Origin: Nemertoderma westbladi
Taxonomy: Eukaryota; Xenacoelomorpha; Nemertodermatida; Nemertodermatidae
Length of the DNA stretch: 64,000 bases
Assembly: GCA_032718475.1 (NCBI GenBank)
Contig: JAUCBJ010008221.1
Span: 1 to 64,000, forward strand
Reading direction: 5' to 3'
Shown: one piece after another, positions 34,615-44,006 of the stretch
How the letters are laid out: the number at the start of each line of letters is the position of its first letter
How positions within the stretch are numbered: the stretch's first letter is position 1
The notes under the pieces: model-generated
Told to the model about the DNA's origin: nothing
The model's input: only the letters and a program-made list of their open reading frames with translations
Database searches by the model: none
Program-made: the position numbers and the translations under genes

Positions 34615-34662
34615 GTTAGTGACAGTAAGAAGACTACATTGATAAGGGACTACGGTAACCCG

Positions 34663-36034
34663 TAGTGTTGAGAACTGAATCAATTTTAACTAATTTCAGT
34701 TACAGTTACAGTTTCAGTATTCAAAGTTTTGCATTTCAGTTACAGTTACAGTTTCAGTATTACAAAGTGTAACATTTCAGTTACAGTTACAGTTTCAGTA
34801 TTACAAAGTGTAACGTTTCAGTTACAGTTACAGTTTCAGTATTACAAAATTGAGCATTTCAGTTTCAGTTTCAGTTTTGATCGCGATAAAATTTCTGTTA
34901 CAGTTTCAGTTATAGTTTCAATATATTATCCCACATAGTAAGCAGTCATTGAAATAATTTCAGTCTCATTGGGGCGGGGTACAGTGCAGTCATTCACCCA
35001 ATGAGCAAGGATGTCATTACGTTACGTTACGGTATCTTTTCAGAAATAGCGTAGCTCAATATTTTTCCGTAACGTAAACCGTAACGTAATAGCTTTTTCA
35101 ATACCGTAACGTAATATTACTGTATATTTTTACCGTAAACCGTAACGTAATAGCGTAATATTTTTTTTTCGCTACTTTTTTTTATTGTTTTGGTTATAAA
35201 GGGCATGCTTCTGAAACCTGCTCATCATTTTCCGTAATTTATAATTTGTTGTAGTAAGCATATATTTGTAGTTTTGATTAGACTCACCTCGTTAAGCTAC
35301 TCCTTTCACTTTTTAAGTTTAATTGTAATTTTGTAATTTATAATGGTAAACTTGATAAAAATTTAATTTCCAGTGTACCTCTAGTGTGATATCCCCTGTG
35401 ATATTAATATTACCAGTAACATTAATAATTTATAATGTAAATTATATATCCGTTATATCCCTCTACCGACCATTACCATTAACTATATTTTTGTTTATCT
35501 AAAACATTTACATTTAATATGCGATATTTAGGAAGCAAAGAGTGCTGATAAGGCTGATATGTAGTCTAATAGTTGAGATAGATAAACCTCTGACTAATTA
35601 TAAATACAGTATATGCTAGGCTAGATCTTCGTTCATTACTCGATAAATCACAGTTGAGATAAGTGTGTAATGGGTCTTTGGGCCACTTGACAACTATCAA
35701 GGTTCAAAACGATAATAATAAATAAAAATACAAAAATGTTTTAAAAATGATACCCATATCGACCACTGTTATTAATTTATTAAACTATTACAATACTGTT
35801 TCAAGTGCTCATTCATGTTAGTTGTGTGGTTGAGAACTGAATCGATTTTTAGTAATTTCAGTTTCAGTTACAGTTACAGTATTCAAATTTCCTAATTACA
35901 GTTTCAGTTACAGTTACAGTATTCAAAATTCGTAATTACAGTTACAGTTATAGTTACAGTATCAAAAAAAACATCAAAACCATTCAGTTACAGTTGCAGT
36001 TACAGTATAATTACAGTTACAGTTCTCAACACTA
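34663..36034. mobile_element. hAT-like nonautonomous element, 1372 bp, 8-bp target duplication
   Basis: Perfect 15-bp terminal inverted repeats TAGTGTTGAGAACTG and CAGTTCTCAACACTA bound the element, and GTAACCCG is duplicated directly outside both ends (34655-34662 and 36035-36042). Eight-base duplications and a TAG-start terminus are hallmarks of hAT transposons. Subterminal zones (34690-34930 and 35855-36025) carry dense CAGTTACAGTTTCAG repeats, which could serve as transposase-binding sites. A patch at 35015-35160 repeats ACCGTAACGTAAT. No transposase ORF is present. It lies in intron 2. Confidence 0.88.
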
Positions 36035-36190
36035 GTAACCCGTGAGACAATTATTATTATTTGATATAATATTGTTGACAATAATTAATTGAAAGTAGAA
36101 TTGATTTTGGAAAAATAATTGTGGGTGGGTCACTGTTCTTGATTCTATATTTTCAGAGCAATTGTTAATTAATTATTATTAAAATATCCA

Positions 36191-36243
36191 ATTGCATGGG
36201 AAAAAATAAGCTCGAAGCATTTTATTTCCCGAGTGTCAGCGAG
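36191..36243. mobile_element. Half of a CATGGG hairpin element, cut by a LINE B insertion
   Basis: ATTGCATGGGAAAAAATAAG and AGTGTCAGCGAGGTTAATA match the left half of the hairpin elements at 56714-56829 and 43099-43224. Instead of the second arm, the tail of a LINE B fragment follows at once. Confidence 0.45.
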
Positions 36244-36427
36244 GTTAATACTACTACGACCGGCATGCTGCATTGCAGCTGCATTATATACATGCTACAT
36301 ATATATTAAAAATGCTGTGCCGGCTTGTCGACAAAATTGCGCCGCCACAACTCCCTATCACCCATGACATTTGCTAGATCATCCGCATCTTCTAGGCCAG
36401 TGTCCTTTAATATGCATCTCAAGACAG
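36244..36427 (-). mobile_element. LINE B, severely 5'-truncated copy
   Basis: The reverse complement matches the last about 150 bp of the full-length LINE B: the LKDTGLEDADDLANVMGDRELW end of the ORF, the CAGCTGCAATGCAGCATGCC 3' UTR and a TAG tail (plus strand TACTACTAC at about 36246). A short AT-rich extra segment (36283-36310, ATATATAC and GCTACATATATATTA) lies in the 3' UTR. Only the final codons remain. Confidence 0.88.
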
Positions 36428-37027
36428 TCAGTCATTTTTTTTATTTATTATTATTTATTAATATTATTATTTCTTAATATCATGAATAATTAATGCACAT
36501 AAATGAGAAAAACTATTTGCTTAACAACATTTTTTTACTTATGGTCTCTTGTTGCAATTCTAAAATACGCCGCAGACAAAGGCAAACAAGCAAGCTTATA
36601 ATATTGCCTCTGTACTACAACGCATACAGCCGAACCCCACACTCCCAGACCCAACCTGCCGCGACCCCTATACATGTAACGAGTAGTAGTGCAAGACGCG
36701 TTACAGAAACACCAAAGCAACTAAATTACTTGAATACTTAATTTACAATATAATTATAATTATATAGTTGGGAATATTTAAATGTAAATAAATTTATTTA
36801 CTTAATAATAACATATTACCATTACATATTGGAATCATTAGACCGTTGAATTGCAAGGAAATGGTTCTTCAATATCTTATTAAATAAATGTTTACTTCCA
36901 TGAACATTTTTTAGTTTTCTGGAAGATCATTATAAAGACATGCATTGATATAGTACAGTAGCCTTTGCAATATTTGTTGTGTAGCTTGGTAGATGGTAAT
37001 CAGTTTGTGATCGAGTATTTAAGTTAT
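36428..37027. other. Intronic AT-rich DNA, nothing recognised
   Basis: No exon with matching splice sites is seen. The ORF at 36493-36741 has no recognisable features. Confidence 0.4.
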
Positions 37028-38490
37028 GAATATGTGGCTGGTTGTGAGAAATGGGACCTGGGGAAAAAATGTTCATTCTGAGAAAAACGCGTTTAAAGTT
37101 TGGCTCTTAAAATCGACTGTTTTCATTGGTTTATTGGTCGTTATTGGGGTCTTTGCATTGGTTTATTGGTCGTTATTGGGTTTTATTAGAGCGAAATTCA
37201 AACTGTATTTTACTAGTAATAGTACTAATCACCATATACACTTTTTTTTAGATTATCGTAGAATATCTGTCGCCTATTCGGTTAGTTATTGTACAAACAA
37301 GTTAATACACTAAAAATTTAGAATTTATTATGGAAACTGAAGCAGAGTGGATGAACATGTTAAATAATAGGGTTTTCTAGGTCGCTGATCACAATAAAAC
37401 TTGTTAAAAATATATTTTGGAAAAGCAACAATCATTTTTTGTGCTATTTTGGTCCCCCAGTATAAAAAGTACAAGTAAAAAATTGTCAAAATTAAAAAAA
37501 AATGTGTTTGGTTTGATAATTCTGAAAGTACGTGTTTTCGAGGTCGCTGATTACGATGAAACTAGTTATAAATTTTTCTGGTAATGCAAACCCAATTTTG
37601 GTGCTATTCTAGAGCCCCAGAACGAAAATTACAAGTAGCACAAACTTATAAACTGTAAAATTATGCCTTTGGTTTGGTAATTATGAAGCTATACTGGTTT
37701 TCATGGTCGCTGATCACGATACAACACGTTACAAATCATTCGTGGTAACGCAACTGTCAATTTTGGTGCTTGTTTGGTGGGACGAAAATTACAAGTAGCA
37801 AACATTTCAAATTGCAAAAAGCGAATTTGGTTGGATAATACTACATATATTTTTGAGTGTCATATTCGTGATCAGTGTCCGAGAAAACCCATAATGTCTA
37901 AAATTCAGGTTGATTTGGTAATGATTTTTGGTTATCAAACTTTTGCTACTTTTATTTTTCGTGCCTCACATTGACACATATCGAATAAATTGTTTTAATT
38001 CGTGATCAGCAGTCCAAAAAAACCATATGTTCATAAAATCAATTTAATTTTGTGGTGATTTTTCATTATCATATTTGCACTACGATTTTTTTTGTGACCC
38101 AGAGGGCACATTCAAAATTACCAAAAATTTTCTAGAATGTTATATTTGAGTTCAATATTTGTGATCAGTGTGCAAAAAAACCGCAAAAAATATAGCGCAA
38201 AAAATTAATTTTAGTGAATTATAAAACCATTTGAAAATGTTAGCACGAAAAATACCTGAGATGGATGCCAGAAAGGGACCACATCAAGAAATTAACATTG
38301 GTTGCGAGAAAAGGGACCTGCGTTTTTAATATTTTGTTTAAACACTCATAACTTTTTAACGAAAAACGATATGAAAAAACTAGTTCGATATTCGGAAAGC
38401 CCAGAAAATTCTGCATCTAATAGGCATAAAGACGCAAAATCGACCATGTCGTCCCCAGGTCCCTTTTCACGCAACCAGCCACATATCTCT
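37028..38490. mobile_element. About 1.46-kb foldback element with internal ~165-bp repeats
   Basis: The left end (ATATGTGGCTGGTTGTGAGA, then GGGACCTGGGG) and the right end (CCCCAGGTCCCTTTTCACGC, then CAGCCACATAT) are inverted copies. Inside the left half, three units of about 165 bp begin near 37378, 37543 and 37707 with GGTCGCTGATCACGAT-like words and contain TTTTGGTGCT. In the right half the same words occur reversed (ATTCGTGATCAGTGT near 37865, 38000 and 38158). So the whole element folds back on itself. No ORF for a transposase is seen. Confidence 0.65.
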
Positions 38491-38499
38491 ATTTCTCGT

Positions 38500-40100
38500 T
38501 TATAAGAAGTTTAGATTTTAGTTCAATGGGCAACAGCGAATGGCCCATTCTGTATTTATACAAAAATATTACGCACTGAAAACGAAAGATATTTTTTAGC
38601 TTTAAAATGTTTAACTTTGAAAACAGTTCAGCAGTATGATGTTTCTAGGGTTTTAGAAGTATAATTCTAACAATTTTTTTTGCAATTTTATTAATGGATT
38701 CAGAATAGTGTCATTGGCAACGTGAGTACAGTTCCCCCATAATACCAGGCCGTACCCAAGATACGTAAGTCACCAGAGTATGGTATAATGTGAGACGAAT
38801 AGCCTCTGGAACAAAATGCTTCATTTTATTAATAATACCTATATTTTTTGCTATTTTTATTCTTATATAATCTATATGACATTTCCAAGATAATGAGTTG
38901 TGTAATATTATGCCCAAGAACTTAATTTTATCAGTCTCTTCAATTACCGAATTACCTATAGAGATGGAGAGATTTTCTTTTTTAATTAGGTGCGGACGAG
39001 TGGAAAATATTATATAATTAGTTTTAGTTATATTTATTGACAGTTTATTTAATGCAAGCCATTTTGAAACTTTAGATAGTTCGATGTTCAAAGTTTTGAA
39101 TGTTTCAGTTAATTTTTTTCCGGATATAAAATTATTTGTGTCGTCTGCAAACAGAATGAATTTAATAATGTTTGATATATTGGTAATGTCGCAGCTGATA
39201 TACAAGGAACAGTAAAGGACCAAGAATGGACCCCTGTTGAACACCTAACGCAATAATTGAAGGTTCTGATAATACTCCTTGAAAATCTACATATTGCTTT
39301 CTATTTGTAAGGTAGTTGGTGTACCACTGGAGAGGAATACCACGCACACCATAATTTTCCAATTTAGAAATAAATATTTTAAAATGAACAGTATCAAAGG
39401 CCTTTGATAGATCAAGGAACAGGCCCACTGTAGATTCTTTATTTTCAACACCTTCAATAAGTTTGTTCTGAAGAAGAGACAGAGCCATGATAGTAGATTT
39501 TTATTTTGAAAACCAAATTGAGAATCATTAATTACATATGAATCATTGAAGAAACTTGCAGTTTGCTGAAATACTGCCTTTTCTAGAATTTTGGAGAAGA
39601 ATGGTAAGATACTTATAGGGCGATAGTTAGAACAAAGGAAAGCTTCATTGTCCTATAACACCGGGACAATTCTTGCAATTTTCCATTGTTCTGGGAAGAT
39701 CCCGAGAGAAAGATAGGAAGAGAGGTTGATAATATGAGTTATAGGTTCGCTTATCAGGTTAAAACAATTTCTTGCTATAACAGGGTCAACACAATCTGAA
39801 CTGATCGCTTTCGACCGGCTCAGGCCAAGCACGAGAGCTTCAACGTCGCCTTTGTCAAGAGGTGAAAAAAACAGTGTATTAGTTAAAGGATCATTGAGAT
39901 AGTCTTTGAAGGATCCAGATGGTGGTGTAATTTTATCAGCAAGTTTACTAGCTACTGAACTAAAGTATTAAGAGAATCCATTTGCAATCTTGGATTTGTT
40001 ATCCGTCATGTACTTGTACTTGTCAATTAGAAATTTCCCGGAAACAGAAATGCTTTTTTTGTTGATAATTTCCTTTATAACAGACCATGTTTTACTTATA
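38500..40100 (-). pseudogene. CR1/Jockey-like LINE reverse transcriptase, degraded body
   Basis: Minus-strand RT sequence is split by frameshifts and stops. Upstream part (about 39500-40095) includes KTWSVIKEIINKK and SSNYRPISILPFFSKILEKA-like motifs. The segment 39162-39488 holds motif A (GLFLDLSKAFDTVHFKIF) and motif B (GVQQGSILGPLLFL). The segment 38711-39244 holds the catalytic FADD (FILFADDTNNFI), and the 3' part reaches the HTAELFSKLNILKL region near 38600. The motifs fit the Jockey superfamily (CR1/L2/Jockey), unlike LINE A and B. It lies in intron 2 of the plus-strand gene. Confidence 0.85.
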
Positions 40101-40415
40101 AGTTCGTGGATCAATGTAACTTGTAAGCAAGATCCATACGATGCGATTCAGAATTTCTTTGAAATTTATCAAAATTTATACAAGGACAATTTTCCAATTA
40201 GAAAGGTTAAAATGATTTGTGCAACCATGGATATCTGAAAAACTTTATACCTCCATAAGAAAGAAACATTCACTATATGCAAAATATATTAAAACAAAAT
40301 CTACTGAAGCAAAGCAGGAATATTTATTTATCGTACAAAAATATACTAACTAAAACAATTAGAATTGCGAAGCAACAACATTTCTCTGCATTATTTATAA
40401 AAAATGAGCGAAACA
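40101..40415 (+). pseudogene. Inverted 5' segment of the same CR1/Jockey-like LINE
   Basis: Plus-strand coding-like sequence, in two frames, reads YDAIQNFFEIYQNLYKDNFP, then KHSLYAKYIKTKS, YLSYKNILTKTIRIAKQQHF and KNERN. This is the linker that in intact elements precedes the KTWSVIKEII region found on the opposite strand at about 40095. So the 5' part is inverted relative to the 3' body, with the junction near 40100. The order fits twin-priming inversion during insertion. Confidence 0.75.
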
Positions 40416-40899
40416 TTAGTATATTGGATGGCAATGGAGGAGGTTTGAATAAGGGATGTGGACGGGGAAAGATATGGGAATTTATGTACTGCCTTTAAAT
40501 TAGTATCACGAGTGAGTGTATTTTATAGTGCTGCCTACTAAGGCGTGAAAAATTTCGAATAAAAATTTCGAATAAAAGAAAAGATTTTTGAGCCAAGGTT
40601 TTGTAAAATAGTTTTGTCCTACAATAAACTGCACTGCGTGAGCGCCTGGTGTTTTTGCTTTAAATTTTGACCCAAAATATACGCACATATATATACATAC
40701 AAAATACATATAAAATATACATACATACATATCAGTGTCAGTGTGATATAAAGCCCTGTATTGTTTCGAAACTTAAAGTGCTGTATTTTCATCTTTTCTT
40801 ATTTTCTCAAAATCACATTTTCTTGCTGTTGGATATGGGTCAATTATTACAGAAGTTCACATTGTTAACAATAACTTATATTTGTTTATTTCTTTCCAG

Positions 40900-41060
40900 G
40901 AAACGTAGCCAATCTGCCCCCTTGGCCCCCCCAGACGAGGTTATCGACCCTTTAACCCCCCCAGGCGAGGTTACCAAGTCCACCTCCGATCTCGCCTTAA
41001 GTGATCTCAACTCCTACACTTCCAACACTGCGTCATCTAGCTCCCGAAACTGCGATATAG
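40900..41060 (+). CDS. Internal exon of the plus-strand gene (Ser/Pro-rich)
   Basis: The acceptor TTTATTTCTTTCCAG ends at 40899 and the donor GTTAGT starts at 41061. The 161-bp exon opens in phase 2, matching exon 34472-34614, and codes for KRSQSAPLAPPDEVIDPLTP, then GEVTKSTSDLALSDLNSYTS and a Ser-rich end. It closes in phase 1. RSQSAP could be a phosphorylation or 14-3-3 type site, which is inference. The codon and GC composition is clearly above the AT-rich surroundings. Further exons must lie downstream, and no family is recognised. Confidence 0.7.
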
Positions 41061-41583
41061 GTTAGTTACTGTATACAATACAGGCCTCCCAGAGTTTCCT
41101 TTTTTCCTTTTTTTCCTTTATTTTTCCATTTTCACACATTGTTTTCCTTTTTTTGGTTCAGAAGATCAACTTCAGCTTACTGTTGATATTGACAAGGATA
41201 TAACAGAGATTAACGGGCATAATAATGCCGATTTTTATTTCGATTATATATTTGTCAGTATATTTTGACAAAAATCACAAGCTACTGCATCCTATCCTTT
41301 TTTTCCTTTTTTTTTAAAATATAAATTGATTTTTTCCTTTTTTTTTTCGTCGATTTTTTTTTTTGGTTGGGAGGGCTAACAATAACCGTATACTAACTAA
41401 AGCTCTACGCACTGCGTTGCTCGCCCCACAATATATAACAACGGGATTGTCTTGGTGGTCGATATCGCACATAAACAGTAATGAATTGTGTTTCGGTGTT
41501 ATCTGTGTGGAATACCGGCAACAGATGCAATCAACACTTAAGATTAGTGTTCTATACCGTATATCGATGTCTTCTACTCATCT

Positions 41584-41654
41584 GCATTGGTGGTTCAGTG
41601 GTAGAATTCTCGCCTGCCACGCGGGAGGCCCGGGTTCGATTCCCGGCCAATGCA
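41584..41654 (+). tRNA. tRNA-Gly (anticodon GCC)
   Basis: The 71-base sequence forms a complete cloverleaf: acceptor stem GCATTGG paired with CCAATGC, D arm TGGTTCAGTGGTAGAAT (A box), anticodon GCC at 41616-41618, T arm with GGGTTCGATTCCC (B box), and discriminator A. A T6 run at 41662-41667 is a pol III terminator. There is no intron and CCA is not encoded. It matches the highly conserved metazoan tRNA-Gly(GCC) as I know it. It lies downstream of the exon at 40900, presumably in an intron of the plus-strand gene. Confidence 0.98.
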
Positions 41655-41869
41655 TAATTTATTTTTTCAAAATAATTGTTTTTAATGTTTTTCTATAATT
41701 GCAACTTTTTTTTATTATAACTCAAATGTGATTAATTTATTATGAAAAAATAATGGTTAGCTATAGTTTACTCCTTTAAATATAGTGGCAGTTCTTTTCT
41801 GGCCTACAATTTAATTTACTTTTTTTGTTACATTGTGTCAACTTACAGCGTTCTGTTGAATTAATTACT

Positions 41870-41940
41870 CGTAACGCTGCAAGGTACCACTTTGCAGCGT
41901 TACGGCCTATAGGACGGAACGCTGCAAAGTAATCAATGAC
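41870..41940. repeat. Small AACGCTGCAA palindrome cluster
   Basis: AACGCTGCAAGGTACCACTT, continuing TGCAGCGTT, is a near-perfect palindrome, and AACGCTGCAAAG recurs at about 41929. The same word ends the hairpin elements at 10986-11132 and 42241-42385. Confidence 0.5.
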
Positions 41941-42240
41941 CTAGAAACAACTTAAATTACCGTATTCCAGAATGTATTATTTCCATTTATATTAATGAGT
42001 GCTGCTTTATTATCCAGTTTGCAGTGACGGGACTATCTACTGTATGTAAATAATTGTTTAATATGTAGGCCTACTTTATTCCATTATGTCGAAACGTCCA
42101 ATATAACACATTTTAGAGTCAAGTATGCCTTCCATTAGTAAAATAAGGTACGATAATGAACCAAATTTACATTCACAAACGATAACGATAATAAATCCTT
42201 TCTTCACATACCGAACGCTGATACATTGACATAATGTATA

Positions 42241-42385
42241 TCAACATTTCATACATCAATGTGTGCAAAGGTCACTTTTCAACGTTAAATATATAACCCT
42301 TAATAAACCTAATAACTAAACCTAAACCCATAAATAAACTCGGGTCGTGACGCTGCAAAGTGCTACTTTGTACACAATCTTTGCA
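42241..42385. mobile_element. TGCAAAG-family hairpin MITE, second copy
   Basis: ACATCAATGTGTGCAAAGGTC on the left and GACGCTGCAAAGTGCTACTT, then TGTACACAA on the right parallel the element at 10986-11132, with AACTCGGGTC in the middle. The ends are more degraded than in the first copy. A poly-G run (about 24-26 bases, 42437-42461) lies close by. Confidence 0.5.
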
Positions 42386-43098
42386 CACAATTTCGAATCT
42401 TTACAGTATGTACTACACATGTATGTGGGATGGAGGGGGGGGGGGGGGGGGGGGGGGGGGATAGTTGAGCATACGGATGCCTCCGGTTCTACCGGAGTCT
42501 GTCGGTTGGTCTGACTTTCTGTCGGTTGGTTTGTCTCAGCTAATCTTTGAAAGCTAATAAATCAGTCAGTCTTTGATGAAATTAAATCAAACTTGGTACA
42601 CATGTAATTTGTAAAAAGTCTGAAATATAAGTGGCGTGGGGGGATTCAGTTGTTTTCTAGTCTCCCGCCTTGAGGGCTACAAGACAACGGTTTTAATAGT
42701 GGTGCCCGAAGAAAGGCTCGCTTACTTCGCACCGTGTGGAAGGGAGACCTCACGAACGTGTATTCAGTTTCAGTACTAGTATATACGTAACTAGGTATAT
42801 GTATGTATAGTATACCGTACTGGATACCCTTGAACTGCTCTGTTTTTTTTTACGATGATTAATACGACTTGCTTAAGCATGTCACGGGGGGTTTGAACCA
42901 GGGCTACACGAGTTTCACCCTATCAGCTAGTTGAGCTGCTCTCTACTTAAATAAATAAATATTCGAGAACATTATATGGAAGAGTACAATAATTGGAATG
43001 GTAACTATGGGAGCAATATAGTAAACTATCTTTTCTTAAAGAATTGAGCAACAAAAAATGTACCAATTTAAGAATAAAATTACCTATTATATTAGGCC

Positions 43099-43224
43099 TA
43101 CATGGGGAAAAAAGTAGACCATTTTTTTGCAATATTCACTCGACCCTTTATTAATCTCGCTGGCCCTCGATAAATATAATACCTCAAGAACAATGATTAA
43201 ATGTTCTACTTTTTTTCCCATGTA
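43099..43224. mobile_element. 126-bp hairpin MITE (TACATGGG family)
   Basis: The left arm starts TACATGGGGAAAAAAGTAGA and the right arm ends in its near-complement TCTACTTTTTTTCCCATGTA. The centre contains AATCTCGCTGGCCCTCG. Same family as 56714-56829 and the half copy at 36191. Confidence 0.7.
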
Positions 43225-43396
43225 ATACATAATTATTTATGCATGGAGAAAAGTGAAATACCCTTATTGCGTACGGTGCGTCGGTATGTTGGCTGATAAT
43301 GTTGAGATATTACTGTATGTATACAGAGCATAACCATTTTGACATATATTAGAATATCTCCAGCTGACAACCATTTACTTTCACTTTTCCTGTCAG

Positions 43397-43480
43397 CTAG
43401 CCAGAGGATACAGCCTAGTGACCGCTGTCATGCCTTACCGTCAGTAGGCCAAGCAGTATTACCGGTACCGTTGTATCCGC
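43397..43480 (+). CDS. Candidate fourth exon of the plus-strand gene (end uncertain)
   Basis: A strong pyrimidine-rich acceptor (TTTCACTTTTCCTGTCAG) ends at 43396. The following sequence is open in the phase left by the exon at 41060 (GCT after the split codon), reading ASQRIQPSDRCHALPSVGQA. No convincing donor could be fixed: GTACCG near 43465 and GTTAGG at 43619 are possible, and the later part looks like noncoding sequence. The end given is nominal. Confidence 0.3.
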
Positions 43481-43774
43481 TTACCGGTCCCACTTGGACT
43501 ATTAATTTATACTTGGTCAGCCCAAATTTATTATATTTGGATATTAACATATTCTTTTCATATATCCTCACAATAAACAAAAGTGTAGCTGTTGTACAGG
43601 GGAGTACAGGGGTTCCAGGTTAGGCTTAGAAAATGTACCACGAGTGAAGTTGTCTCAAAAACATTAATTTATATGTTCAGTCAAAATTCAACAGAAATCA
43701 AGTAGTTCCAAAGATAGTTCCGCGCCCAGGTCAGGTCTTTTGACTACTCTATGAAATCAAGAAGTTATTTGTTA

Positions 43775-44006
43775 CTAGAATTTATGGCACGGAATGCATT
43801 CGAGAAAGATTGCCACGCATTCCTGGGTTTGGAAGTTAATCCTACAGCATTCAGCGCAGGTTGGGTTAGGGTCTCCAGCCTCGAATGTGTACCAATCTGG
43901 TCTCGGAGGAGCTATTACCTGCCCACTTGGATGGTGTCCCAACGATTTACAGCCCCACAGATGTTCCAAACAATTGTAGTCGTTGTAGTTTATAGAGTCA
44001 CAGAAT
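43775..44006 (-). CDS. Gene A exon 3 (C-terminal Cys-rich)
   Basis: The acceptor TTATTCCACAG precedes 44006 on the minus strand. The exon begins with one base that completes a Gly codon, then reads FCDSINYNDYNC and ends IPCHKF at a stop. Nine cysteines, including a CXXCC motif (CAECC), align with gene B exon 3 despite low identity in between. Both share FCDS.NY, W..F/T, GDPNPTC-like and LECIPC blocks. Confidence 0.75.

Noticed and set aside
34663-36034. LTR retrotransposon, because CAGTTACAG-rich segments at both ends look like direct terminal repeats
   Set aside because: The ends are inverted, not direct (TAGTGTTGAGAACTG), with an 8-bp duplication, and no gag-pol lies between.
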